The position numbers were made by a program, and so were the translations under genes. From the NCBI GenBank assembly GCA_031263565.1, contig JAISFR010000039.1:1-53934 (forward strand): a DNA stretch of 53,934 nt. The letters run 5' to 3'. Shown here piece after piece: positions 1 to 7,754 of the stretch (positions are counted from its first letter, which is position 1; each line of letters begins with the position of its first letter). The DNA comes from Candidatus Adiutrix sp. (GTDB taxonomy: Bacteria; Desulfobacterota; Desulfarculia; Adiutricales; Adiutricaceae). The notes beneath the pieces are model-generated. The model did not search any database. It worked only from the letters and a program-made list of their open reading frames with translations, and was not told the origin of the DNA.

Positions 1-4
1 GGCT

Positions 5-442
5 TTGAAAGATCCATATAAGGCCGGAATGTTTCACGGCAACCCGTATTATGCGAAATCCGACATCCAGGGACGCTTGGTGGCGATTCTCGACGGCCAG
101 TTGGAGAGCCGGGGCCTGGAACTCATCACCCAGATCTCCAGGTGCGTGCTGAAAAATGAAATTCACGAACTCATCGCCAGCGACGAGCCCGGTCTGGGCG
201 CCGGTTCCAAAGTCGAAAAAGTGGCCTATCTGGGCTTCCTTGAAATCAATCAGGCCGGCGTGCTGATCATCGGCGACGAGGTACTCTGGGCCGGGCGGGT
301 CATCGGCACCGTGGCCGGCTTTGACGAAACCCATACGCCCAACCACCTCAACATCGTCGTCAGCACCAGGGAGCGGCTGTCGGGGGCCGACCTGAAGCTG
401 AATTTAGGTGATTCGATCACTTTCAGGCAGGCTCAAAGCTGA
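5..442 (+). CDS. Small conserved-looking protein of the B12/PLP operon, probably 5'-truncated
   Basis: I do not recognise a characterised function. The frame is open to the left window edge; the first usable start is a TTG at 5, so the true start may lie outside and the listed 145 residues may be partial. The second half is the most ordered: a Gly-rich strand-rich stretch reading GDEVLWAGRVIGTVAGF, followed by DETHTPNHLNIVV, which looks like a small beta-barrel with a His-containing loop (THTPNH). No signal peptide or membrane segment. It ends 40 bases before the RidA-like gene on the same strand and is very likely co-transcribed with the PLP and cobalamin enzymes downstream. An accessory or ligand-binding role in that pathway is inference only. 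Confidence 0.6.
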   Translation: MKDPYKAGMFHGNPYYAKSDIQGRLVAILDGQLESRGLELITQISRCVLKNEIHELIASDEPGLGAGSKVEKVAYLGFLEINQAGVLIIGDEVLWAGRVIGTVAGFDETHTPNHLNIVVSTRERLSGADLKLNLGDSITFRQAQS

Positions 443-482
443 CCAGGCTCTAAAACAATTTTATCGTAAGGAGAACAATTCC

Positions 483-938
483 ATGTATGAGGCCAAACTC
501 AAAGAAATGGGCATAGACCTGCCGGAAGCCGCGAAGCCTTTGGCGGCTTACATCCCGGCCGTCAAAGTCGGCGACTGCGTCTACAGCTCAGGGCAGATTC
601 CCCTGGTGGGGGGCGAGCTGAAATTCAAAGGCAAGGTCGGCGCGGAAATCAGCGAGGCCCAGGCTTATGAGGCGGCCAGAGTCTGCGCCGTCAACTGCCT
701 CAGCGCCATCAAAGGGGTGATCGGCAGCCTTGATCAAATCGCCCAGGTCGTCAAAGTCACCGGCTTTGTCAACAGCGCCCCCGGCTTTAACGCCCAGCCG
801 AAGGTCGTCAACGGCGCCTCCGAATTTTTGGGCGAAGTTTTCGGTGAAGCCGGCAGGCATGCCCGCTCCGCGGTGGGCGTCAGTGAGCTGCCCGTGGACG
901 CGGCGGTGGAAGTGGAAATGATCGTCAAGCTGAAATAA
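483..938 (+). CDS. RidA/YjgF/UK114-family protein (enamine/imine deaminase-like)
   Basis: The 151-residue product matches the slightly longer branch of the RidA family: an N-terminal helix with LKEMGIDLPEAAKPLAAY, then YSSGQIPL, a central region with VVKVTGFVNS, and the C-terminal block GRHARSAVGVSELPVDAAVE with the family Arg (in ARSAVGV) and a Glu in VEVEMI. RidA proteins hydrolyse reactive enamine/imine intermediates released by PLP enzymes, in the cytoplasm, usually as trimers. The start at 483 is chosen because AAGGAG lies about nine bases upstream; an in-frame upstream extension has no such site. Its place directly before a PLP enzyme gene fits a role in clearing or converting that enzyme's product. 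The substrate cannot be told from sequence. Confidence 0.88.
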   Translation: MYEAKLKEMGIDLPEAAKPLAAYIPAVKVGDCVYSSGQIPLVGGELKFKGKVGAEISEAQAYEAARVCAVNCLSAIKGVIGSLDQIAQVVKVTGFVNSAPGFNAQPKVVNGASEFLGEVFGEAGRHARSAVGVSELPVDAAVEVEMIVKLK

Positions 939-1023
939 TTTTTTTACCCAGGGGCTGATCGGCACCGATGAGCGGCCGGCCGTTTTCATCGCCCCGGATT
1001 GGTTGTTTGAAAGGAGAACCGCC

Positions 1024-2484
1024 ATGTCCAAATTCAAGTACAAGTATCAGATGTACAAACATTTACAGGCCAATATCCCCAACATCTACGCCGACCTGCG
1101 CAAGGCCGCCGAAGGCATCGGCATCCCGGCGGAGAAAAAGGGCGCCCTGGGCCTGACCGGGGCCATCTCCGGCTGCCCGGCCCCCTTACGCAAAGACATC
1201 ATGGAAGCCAGCGAAAAGGGCGCCCTCCAGGTCATCCCTCTGGCCACCCTGGTCGAGCAGATCCGGGAACTGGTCAAAGACGTTTACGGCGACGGCTATG
1301 ACGCCGCCCCCGTGTCCACCTGCGAAGCCGGGCTCTGGCTGGCCTTTGACAGCCTGTTCTCGCCCCCGGCTATGGGCCGCGGCGACAACTACCGGGCCCG
1401 CTACATCGCCCCCTACGAAAAGCACATGCACCACCAGGCCGGCTACGGCCGGCCCTTCCCGGCCAAATACAAAGACTTCATCGCCGACCGGGGCTCCACC
1501 GCCGGCGAACTGGGCTTCTACGGCAAGCGCCAGAACAACCTCGACACCGTGATCGTGCCTCTGCCCGGGGCCAGGTATGACGTCCACGGCATCAAGAGTC
1601 ACCCGGTGCCCCTCCTGACCGGGGTTGATCCGGACGCCGCCTGCGCGGAGTTGAAGAAAGTCGCCGAACGTCACGCCCCCCTGCTGACCGGCTTCACCTC
1701 CCTGGGCTACGACAGCCCCGGCTACGGTTATTCAGTCAAGGACAGCGACGGTGTGCCCAAGCTGCAGAAGAACATCGCCAAAATCGCCCAGCAGTACAAC
1801 GTGCCCTACGTGGTGGACAACGCCTGGGGCCTGCCCTTCGTCGGTTTCGACCTGCCCGGATCCGGGGCCGACGCCGTGGTCTACAGCATGGACAAAGCCA
1901 CCGGAGCGGCCACCAGCGGCCTGGTCATCGGCAAGGAAGAGGTCATGGTTCCCCTCCGCCGGGCCATGGGCCTTCACGGCGACCGCTGGGGCACCGGCGC
2001 TTCCTACGGCAAGGCCGCTTACGTCTGCTTCGACCCGGGCAAGGAAGCCCTGCTGACCCAGATTCAGGCCTTGAAGGTGCTGCGCGACCAGCCCGAAATC
2101 CTGACCGGACCGGTCGACGACCTGCATGAAATCGTCAAGGACGAATTCTCCAAGCTGCCCAAGAGCCTCCAGGAGGGCCTCCTGATTTCCAAGTCCTACA
2201 ATTCCACGGCCGTGGAAGTCAACTACGAAGGGACCTGGAAAGACGGCCGGATGGGCATTCCCATATTCTCCATCGAGGACATGTATTCCGGCACCAACCT
2301 GTTCCAGAGCGGCCTGGCCCAGATGGGGGTCATCCCCACGGTGGCCTATGACGGCAACATCTACATGTCCACCGGCCTGGCCACCACGGACGAAAAGGGG
2401 ACGCTCCTGGAAAAGGAAAGCCGCTGGTGCGTCAGGTCGCTGGTGAAGCTGATCGAAATCGTCTGCGAATACGCCGGCCTTTGA
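1024..2484 (+). CDS. Fold-type-I PLP-dependent enzyme of unknown substrate
   Basis: The product is 486 residues. It has the two landmarks of fold-type-I PLP enzymes: Asp265 in YVVDNAWG, expected to bind the pyridine nitrogen, and Lys291 in SMDKATGAATSG, the likely Schiff-base lysine. The N-terminal part (ALGLTGAISGCPAP and TCEAGLWLAF) provides a Gly-rich phosphate-side loop. It looks most like the aminotransferase-V/Cys-Met-lyase-like superfamily, but I cannot place it in a named family; decarboxylase, lyase, racemase and aminotransferase activities are all open. The ATG at 1024 has AAAGGAGA upstream and is preferred over the in-frame TTG at 1003. It follows the RidA gene and precedes a cobalamin enzyme, so a shared amino acid substrate is inferred. 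Confidence 0.8.
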   Translation: MSKFKYKYQMYKHLQANIPNIYADLRKAAEGIGIPAEKKGALGLTGAISGCPAPLRKDIMEASEKGALQVIPLATLVEQIRELVKDVYGDGYDAAPVSTCEAGLWLAFDSLFSPPAMGRGDNYRARYIAPYEKHMHHQAGYGRPFPAKYKDFIADRGSTAGELGFYGKRQNNLDTVIVPLPGARYDVHGIKSHPVPLLTGVDPDAACAELKKVAERHAPLLTGFTSLGYDSPGYGYSVKDSDGVPKLQKNIAKIAQQYNVPYVVDNAWGLPFVGFDLPGSGADAVVYSMDKATGAATSGLVIGKEEVMVPLRRAMGLHGDRWGTGASYGKAAYVCFDPGKEALLTQIQALKVLRDQPEILTGPVDDLHEIVKDEFSKLPKSLQEGLLISKSYNSTAVEVNYEGTWKDGRMGIPIFSIEDMYSGTNLFQSGLAQMGVIPTVAYDGNIYMSTGLATTDEKGTLLEKESRWCVRSLVKLIEIVCEYAGL

Positions 2485-2506
2485 GGTCTACGGGCTTGAC
2501 TCCACC

Positions 2507-2535
2507 GCCCCGGCCTTGGCTGGCCAGGCCGGGGC
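2507..2535 (+). other. GC-rich hairpin between the PLP gene and the 82-residue gene
   Basis: Nine-base perfect arms (GCCCCGGCC at 2507-2515 and GGCCGGGGC at 2527-2535) enclose TTGGCTGGCCA, which can add three more pairs. There is no T-run afterwards, so it is not a standard intrinsic terminator. It could protect the upstream messenger or partly separate expression of the two halves of the operon. Confidence 0.5.
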
Positions 2536-2594
2536 CGGACCTCACAGCCCTGAAGGATTTCCCGCCCGGCTTTATTTCATTATAGGGGAGGTGG

Positions 2595-2843
2595 ATGATG
2601 ACCGTGCCGGACGTGTTCGCCTACGTGCTCGACGCCCTGGACATAGAGACCCTCCTGGTCTGCACCAGCGAGGAGGAGGGCAAGCGAATCGCCCTGGAGC
2701 TGGCCAAGAAACTGGGCTTCAAGGACGTGGACATTGTTTTCATCAGGTTTCAGGGCTCCGGCGCGAGAGTCCGCCTCCGGGCGTACCTCAACCGGCCCGG
2801 CGACCAGTACGCCTGGCTCGATCTGGAAGACGCCGGGAGGTAA
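2595..2843 (+). CDS. 82-residue protein preceding the cobalamin enzyme; candidate small subunit
   Basis: No family is recognised. The start is supported by GGGGAGG about three to six bases before two consecutive ATG codons (2595 and 2598); the second may be used. The product begins with a helix (VPDVFAYVLDALDIETLLV), continues with a charged helix (EEEGKRIALELAKKLGF) and ends in strands (VDIVFIRF, ARVRLRAYL), suggesting a compact alpha/beta fold. Its stop is only seven bases before the next start. Small companion subunits are known for some B12 aminomutases (OraS of ornithine 4,5-aminomutase, about 120 residues), but I see no sequence match to OraS; the comparison rests on position only. Confidence 0.75.
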   Translation: MMTVPDVFAYVLDALDIETLLVCTSEEEGKRIALELAKKLGFKDVDIVFIRFQGSGARVRLRAYLNRPGDQYAWLDLEDAGR

Positions 2844-2850
2844 AGAACCG

Positions 2851-4671
2851 ATGCCGCCAAAAAAAGTCTTGCTGGCCCCGTTGGACCCGGTGCATGACAT
2901 CGCCCTGAAAATTATCAATCGCGGCCTGAGGGACGCCGGCTATGAAACGGTCATCCTGCCGCCGGACCTGCCGCCGGAGGAAATTATCCAGGCCATTATC
3001 GACGAAGGGGCCGAGACGGTTTTGATCAGCCGGACCTTAGGCTACGGCGTGGCCGAAGTCCTGGCCAGGTTCATTGACCTGACGGACGCGGCCGGCATTC
3101 GGGACCGGGTCAGGGTCGCGGTGGGCGGCATGGCCGTCCACCCGGAACTGGCCCAGGAACTGGGCTTTGACGCCGGCTTCGGCCCCGGCTCCACCGTTGA
3201 GGAAACCATCGCTTTCGTCGACGGCCGGGAATACGTCAAAAAATTCAACTTCGAACGCAAGCGTGAAGACGACCTGAGCGCCGGCTACAGCTATGAGGTC
3301 CGGCACAACCGCATCCGCGAACTGTTAGGCCGGATCACACCCCTGATTCTGGGCTGGGCCGAGGGCCTGACTTCGCCCGGAGTTCAAAGAGCGGCCGTGC
3401 GCGAAGAACTGTGGGACGTCAAGAAGTGGCGCGATCACGAGGAGCCCGAAGAATTTTTCGCCGAATACCCCAAATACTGCGAAGAGTCGGTGCGCAACTT
3501 TTATGAAAAGGGCCTCCTGCACCCCAAGACCCGCCTTTTCAGCCAAAAGGACGTGGAAAAACTCAAGGCCTATGTCCGGCGGTCCCGCCGGGACCTGCAA
3601 ACGCCCCATCTCCAGCACAAGCTGATTAAGCCGGTCATTTTCAACCAATACGGCACCGGCTGCCCCTATATGGACATCGCCCACATCAAGGCCAGCGAGG
3701 CCTACGGGGCCGACGGCGTGATTCACTTCGACCCCTCCTGGGGGGCCAGGACCGAGGGGCTTTACGACGGCTTCCTGACCCACCAGGAAGACGGCACGGT
3801 CATCACCCCGGCCAACCTCAACCGCATTTACCGGGCCCTGGAGTACGGCACCCTGTGGCAGGTGCGGGCCCACCGCGGGCTGAACAGCCCGGAAACCGTG
3901 GTCCTGGCCGGTAAAATCGGCGCCAACCTGACCAAGATCAACATCTGCTACGGTTCCCTGGGCGCGGGCACCGACCCGGCCCGCCTGACCGTGGACGCCA
4001 TTGCCGCCATCAAATACGCCGTCCAGTACCAGATGCCCTTTGACGTGGTCACCAATGAGGAACTCTGCGGCGTTCCGGCCCACAAGGCCCTGGCCGGCAT
4101 GCTCATCGTGGCCCACCTGGGGGCGGCCCTGGGGGGGCGGCCCATACTTCAGCCGCTGTTCTGTTTTTCGCCGGAAGTCATGATCGGCGGCCAGATGGAC
4201 GACAACTACGTTGATTTCAACGTGGCCAAAATTATGGCCCTGCGGGCCATCATGGACGCCCCCATCTGGCCCGGGGCCCCCATCGGCTTCCTGACCCAGA
4301 CCGAAGACCGGGTCCAGTCCAGCGCCTCCACCGCCTTCCACGCCAGCCTGGCGGCCATGCTGGAAGTGGACGCCATCTCCATCGCCTCCGCCGACGAAGC
4401 CTATTCCGGCGGGCCCATCACCGTGGCCTCGCGGATCGACACCCTGCGGGCGGTCAGCGAAGGCTTCCGCTTCTTTGGACATTCCCGGATGCAGGTCAGC
4501 GCCCAAGCCACAGAATGGGCTGAAAAAATGATCGAAGGCCTTGAAAGGGTCCTCCAAGCGGTCGCGGCCCGGGGCGACTTCGTTCAGGCTTTATATGACG
4601 GTCTCCTCGGCAGCCGGGAAGAGGGGGCCTATCCGGGCCGGGCGGGAGTCAATACGGTCGTCAAAAAATGA
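2851..4671 (+). CDS. Cobalamin-dependent mutase-like protein, fused B12 domain plus TIM barrel (glutamate-mutase-like)
   Basis: 606 residues. Residues 1-125 resemble the sigma/B12-binding subunit of glutamate mutase: His15 in DPVHDIA, a SRTLGYG loop at 60-66, VGG at 91-93 and GFDAGFGPGSTVEETI at 106-120. Residues about 190-560 resemble the epsilon-type TIM barrel, with WQVRAHRG near 336, ANLTKINICYGSLGAGTD near 355 and a Gly/Ala-rich VAHLGAALGG stretch. The combined length is close to GlmS plus GlmE (about 620), so a natural sigma-epsilon fusion is the best model. The motif Asp of DxHxxG is displaced (Asp12 is three, not two, residues before His15) and its Gly is Ala18. Substrate is unknown; carbon-skeleton mutase or aminomutase are both possible. 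Its stop overlaps the next start (ATGA). The start at 2851 follows seven bases after the 82-residue gene. Confidence 0.8.
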   Translation: MPPKKVLLAPLDPVHDIALKIINRGLRDAGYETVILPPDLPPEEIIQAIIDEGAETVLISRTLGYGVAEVLARFIDLTDAAGIRDRVRVAVGGMAVHPELAQELGFDAGFGPGSTVEETIAFVDGREYVKKFNFERKREDDLSAGYSYEVRHNRIRELLGRITPLILGWAEGLTSPGVQRAAVREELWDVKKWRDHEEPEEFFAEYPKYCEESVRNFYEKGLLHPKTRLFSQKDVEKLKAYVRRSRRDLQTPHLQHKLIKPVIFNQYGTGCPYMDIAHIKASEAYGADGVIHFDPSWGARTEGLYDGFLTHQEDGTVITPANLNRIYRALEYGTLWQVRAHRGLNSPETVVLAGKIGANLTKINICYGSLGAGTDPARLTVDAIAAIKYAVQYQMPFDVVTNEELCGVPAHKALAGMLIVAHLGAALGGRPILQPLFCFSPEVMIGGQMDDNYVDFNVAKIMALRAIMDAPIWPGAPIGFLTQTEDRVQSSASTAFHASLAAMLEVDAISIASADEAYSGGPITVASRIDTLRAVSEGFRFFGHSRMQVSAQATEWAEKMIEGLERVLQAVAARGDFVQALYDGLLGSREEGAYPGRAGVNTVVKK

Positions 4672-5729
4672 CCAACTTCATTATCGGGATTGCCGGCACG
4701 GCCAAGAATACCGGTAAAACCACGGCTCTGGCCGCTCTACTCAGCGAAATCAGGCCAGAGCCCGGCCCGACGACGGCCCTGACCAGCATCGGCTACGACG
4801 GCGAGCATTTCGACAACCTCACCGGTCTGCCCAAACCACGCATCTCAGTCGTCCAGGGCGAGATTCTGGCCGTAGCCGAACGCTGTCTTCATTCCGGCGA
4901 CGCGGCCCTGGAAGTGCTTCAAAAAACGGACCTCCCCAGCCCTTTGGGCAAAATCGTCATCGGCCGGGTGACCCGGCCGGGCCAAATTGTTCTGGCCGGC
5001 CCCAACAAGCGCCGCGACCTGGCCGCCATCATCGACCGATTCACCGAACTGGGCGCAGGGCTGACCATTGTCGACGGCGCCCTGAGCCGGATAGCCCCCC
5101 TGGCGGCCGCCCAGGCCCTTTTGCTTTGCACCGGCGCGGCCCGCCACCGCGATCTGAATCTTTTAGCCGCCGAAACCAAACTGGTGGTTGAAATTTTGAA
5201 AACGCCGGCTTTGAAAGAACGGGGACTGGCGGCCCGCTTGACTTCCGTTCTCAACCGGGCCGGCTTCGATCAGTTTATGGCCGCTGTCCGCAAGTCCGAA
5301 ACCATTCACCTCGACGGCATCTTCAGTGAATTGTACTACTCCGAATTTCTGGAACAAGCCGGGGATCTGGCCGGCCGGCGCCTGATTTTCGCCGACTCTG
5401 TCAAACTGCTGCTGTCCGGCGACGCGGGCGCCACCCGCCGCCTGATCGACGGCCTGAAAGCCAAGGGGATGCGGGTCGGGGTGGGCGCAGGCCCGAATCT
5501 GGCGGCGGTTGCGGTGAACCCCTATTACCCCAAATACCGTTACGATCTGAAAGAATACGAAGCCGCTTACGTGGACCAGGATGAACTGCTGGCCCGCCTG
5601 TCCGCCGGCCTGACCGTCCCGGTCTTCGATGTGGTCCGGCAGGGGGGGCGAGGCCTGTATGAGGCGCTTCTGGGTGAACATAATATTACTAAAGGGCCGG
5701 ACTGGTTTTCAAGATGGGGTAGTTTGTGA
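4668..5729 (+). CDS. P-loop NTPase, candidate reactivating factor of the cobalamin enzyme
   Basis: 353 residues with a clear Walker A, GTAKNTGKTT, at residues 10-19, and a Walker-B-like strand LTIVDGA near residue 132. No NKxD GTPase motif is evident, so an ATPase is more likely than a G3E/MeaB-type GTPase. The gene overlaps the mutase stop by four bases (ATGA), implying translational coupling. B12 radical enzymes commonly need an ATP- or GTP-driven reactivase (MutL/GlmL, MeaB, KamB/KamC, diol dehydratase reactivase); this position and the KNTGKT P-loop remind me of the KamB ATPase of lysine 5,6-aminomutase reactivase, but I cannot verify the homology. It is not the ASKHA-type MutL. The C-terminal third (NPYYPKYRYDLKEYEAAYVD) has no recognised motif. 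Confidence 0.72.
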   Translation: MTNFIIGIAGTAKNTGKTTALAALLSEIRPEPGPTTALTSIGYDGEHFDNLTGLPKPRISVVQGEILAVAERCLHSGDAALEVLQKTDLPSPLGKIVIGRVTRPGQIVLAGPNKRRDLAAIIDRFTELGAGLTIVDGALSRIAPLAAAQALLLCTGAARHRDLNLLAAETKLVVEILKTPALKERGLAARLTSVLNRAGFDQFMAAVRKSETIHLDGIFSELYYSEFLEQAGDLAGRRLIFADSVKLLLSGDAGATRRLIDGLKAKGMRVGVGAGPNLAAVAVNPYYPKYRYDLKEYEAAYVDQDELLARLSAGLTVPVFDVVRQGGRGLYEALLGEHNITKGPDWFSRWGSL

Positions 5730-5839
5730 TATATTTATGCCTGAACTTCAATGGCCAGAGGCACAAAAAAAACGGAAACATCTTTCGCCGGTGGCGGTTC
5801 AGAGACGGTCATGCGATGGAATAATCCAGGAGTTGAGCA

Positions 5840-6142
5840 ATGGAAAATAAATATCAAGTTTTGAATTATGGTACTGATCCAGGTGAAATCAGATACACAA
5901 AATGTCTGGAGGCCAAATTGCTCACCTTGGGACTAGGCTGCCACACCCGAGCGGAATTCAACAATCTTTTCGTCAACAGCGACTTTCAGCGTCAGAAAGA
6001 GCTTACTAGGATGGTCCCGCTTAAGCCGGCTTCAGCGGTTTCCAAAGTCCGCATACTTGGCAAAGAAGAGTTTCTTCGCCAAAAATTTGATGATTCGTAT
6101 GTTGCGGAGGTTCTTGGTTCTGATTGGATTGACCGGGTGTAA
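5840..6142 (+). CDS. Hypothetical protein, 100 residues
   Basis: Not recognised. AGGAG lies about seven bases before the ATG. The product is soluble, with two cysteines (in YTKCLEAK and GLGCHTR) and a basic central region. Base composition and codon use are visibly more AT-rich than in the operon before it and in larB after it. The gene is followed eight bases later by another unrecognised gene on the same strand, and the two look like a small acquired module. No toxin or DNA-binding motif can be named. Confidence 0.55.
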   Translation: MENKYQVLNYGTDPGEIRYTKCLEAKLLTLGLGCHTRAEFNNLFVNSDFQRQKELTRMVPLKPASAVSKVRILGKEEFLRQKFDDSYVAEVLGSDWIDRV

Positions 6143-6150
6143 GTAATCCC

Positions 6151-6858
6151 ATGCTTGAAACCGCCCCACGCCATAGTCTCGCTTTAGCAGAGTTGTTGGA
6201 CCGTATAGAGATTGACGTTCAACTACAAGACGCCTTGGGCAACAGCGAAATCGTCCGGCAAATAATAGATAATGCCGCCGGTATTTGTCAAAACCTGGCC
6301 GATATACGGCGTAACGGTAACCTTGAAAACATGGTCCGTGCCGAAGCAGCCTTACTTAGCCAGCATGTTGACTTAATGCGGGGGCGAACCCCAATCTGGC
6401 AGGAAGAATCTAACAGCCTGAATAAAGCCCAAAGAGAGATGGCCGAAGGCTGGCGCTGCTTGGATAACCTGATGCACGATATCGGCAAATACAATCAGGC
6501 TCAAGAGATTTACAATGTTAAAGCCAGAGATGGCTATCCCCAGGATGCGTTTAGAACTTATTGTGGGGGCCAGCACACTCGGCTCAGTAACTCGCTAAAA
6601 TCACCCTACAGCGACGAATTCAGAATGATCTTAAAGGCCAGGGATGACAATGTCCTGGCTATGCAGAAAAAATACATCGAACACCAGCGCGAAAAGCTCC
6701 CTGAGCCGGCCCAAACGGTAGGAACCGAGCTTGCAAAGTATCAGATCACAAGAGTCGGCGCAATAGCGGAATTAAAAAGACAACGCGAAATGGGGATCGA
6801 CCCAAAGTCCCAAGACCAGGCCAAAAGGAAAAAAAGTGATCGCGGGATAGATTTATGA
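6151..6858 (+). CDS. Hypothetical, mostly helical protein, 235 residues
   Basis: Not recognised. The sequence is rich in charged and amide residues and is predicted by eye to be almost wholly alpha-helical, with a strongly basic tail (KRKKSDRG). Cysteines occur at QNLADIRR-adjacent and TYCGGQH positions without a metal-site pattern. It starts eight bases after the preceding gene; there is no strong ribosome-binding site, so translation may depend on that gene. Lower GC than the surroundings points to horizontal gain. A structural, partner or immunity role for its neighbour is speculation. Confidence 0.55.
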   Translation: MLETAPRHSLALAELLDRIEIDVQLQDALGNSEIVRQIIDNAAGICQNLADIRRNGNLENMVRAEAALLSQHVDLMRGRTPIWQEESNSLNKAQREMAEGWRCLDNLMHDIGKYNQAQEIYNVKARDGYPQDAFRTYCGGQHTRLSNSLKSPYSDEFRMILKARDDNVLAMQKKYIEHQREKLPEPAQTVGTELAKYQITRVGAIAELKRQREMGIDPKSQDQAKRKKSDRGIDL

Positions 6859-7079
6859 GCCAGACCCAATGAAGCCTATTAGTTGGATGGTTTGGTTTAC
6901 ATAATATTACTTATCGGACAAATTTTAACCCCCAGAAACAGGCCCCCGCGGCTGATCCCGTTATTTAGATGACCAGTCAAGCCCTTAAACTTTTATCCCG
7001 GCTTGTAAGCCCCCGGGGCTTGTGGTAATATTGCCCTCCGAGTTGTCGACCCTTCTTGAAACTCAGGAGAAGCAATATA

Positions 7080-7754
7080 ATGCCGCCGGAAATCGGAATA
7101 TTTTTCGACCACGCCCGCCCGGACCGGATTGGTCTGCCGGAGGCCGTCTTTTGCCAGGGCAAACATATTTCCGTGCTGGAAAGACTGCTGCGGGAATTCA
7201 ATTCCTCCCGGCCGGTCCTCTTTACCAGGCTGGAGCCGGATCTGTTCGCCCAACTGCCGCCCGAACTGCAAAACAGCGTTAATTACCACCCGGTCTCCCG
7301 CACCGCCTTCAGCCGGACCCTGCCGCTCCGGCCGGGCCTCAAAGTGGCCGTGGTTTCGGCCGGTTCGGCCGACGCCTTCGTCACCTGGGAGGCGGCCCGG
7401 ACCTTGGAATACCTGGGCTTTGAGCACAGCGTCTATGAAGACCACGGCGTGGCCGGTCTCTGGCGTCTGGCCTCCCGTCTGGAGGAGATTGACAGCCATC
7501 AGGTGGTCATTGTGGTGGCCGGCCTGGACGCCGCCCTGGCCTCGGTCCTGGGCGGCCTGACCCCTAAGCCGGTCCTGGCCGTGCCCACTTCCGTGGGTTA
7601 CGGTCAGGCCCAGGGCGGTCTGACCGCCCTGAACAGTATGCTGGTCAGTTGTGCTCCGGGCCTGTCGGTCTTCAATATCGACAACGGCTACGGCGCGGCC
7701 TGCGCGGCGGCCCGGGTCTTGAACCTGATATCGAGCCTCGGCCCCCGACCTTAG
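7080..7754 (+). CDS. larB: LarB-type pyridinium-3,5-biscarboxylate synthase (nickel-pincer cofactor biosynthesis)
   Basis: 224 residues, a little shorter than usual (about 245). The C-terminal half is diagnostic: VVIVVAGLDAALASVLGGL, AVPTSVGYGQAQGGLTALNSML and CAPGLSVFNIDNGYGAA, the AIR-carboxylase-like core of LarB. LarB carboxylates and hydrolyses nicotinic acid adenine dinucleotide, the first step toward the nickel-pincer cofactor of lactate racemase and related racemases. The ATG at 7080 follows AGGAGA; an in-frame TTG at 7056 overlaps that site and is rejected. A weak promoter-like TTGTAA(17)TAATAT sits at 7003-7031. larC and larE are not nearby. The 3' end overlaps the convergent rlmE stop by four bases. 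Confidence 0.88.
   Translation: MPPEIGIFFDHARPDRIGLPEAVFCQGKHISVLERLLREFNSSRPVLFTRLEPDLFAQLPPELQNSVNYHPVSRTAFSRTLPLRPGLKVAVVSAGSADAFVTWEAARTLEYLGFEHSVYEDHGVAGLWRLASRLEEIDSHQVVIVVAGLDAALASVLGGLTPKPVLAVPTSVGYGQAQGGLTALNSMLVSCAPGLSVFNIDNGYGAACAAARVLNLISSLGPRP

Noticed and set aside
3325-4557. Long open frame opposite the cobalamin enzyme (410 codons)
   Set aside because: It is antisense to a gene with strong family signals, is Gly/His/Pro-biased and matches no motif; a high-GC shadow frame.
2851-4671. Annotation as ornithine 4,5-aminomutase beta subunit
   Set aside because: Domain order (B12 domain first) and motifs fit glutamate mutase rather than OraE, whose B12/PLP domain is C-terminal.
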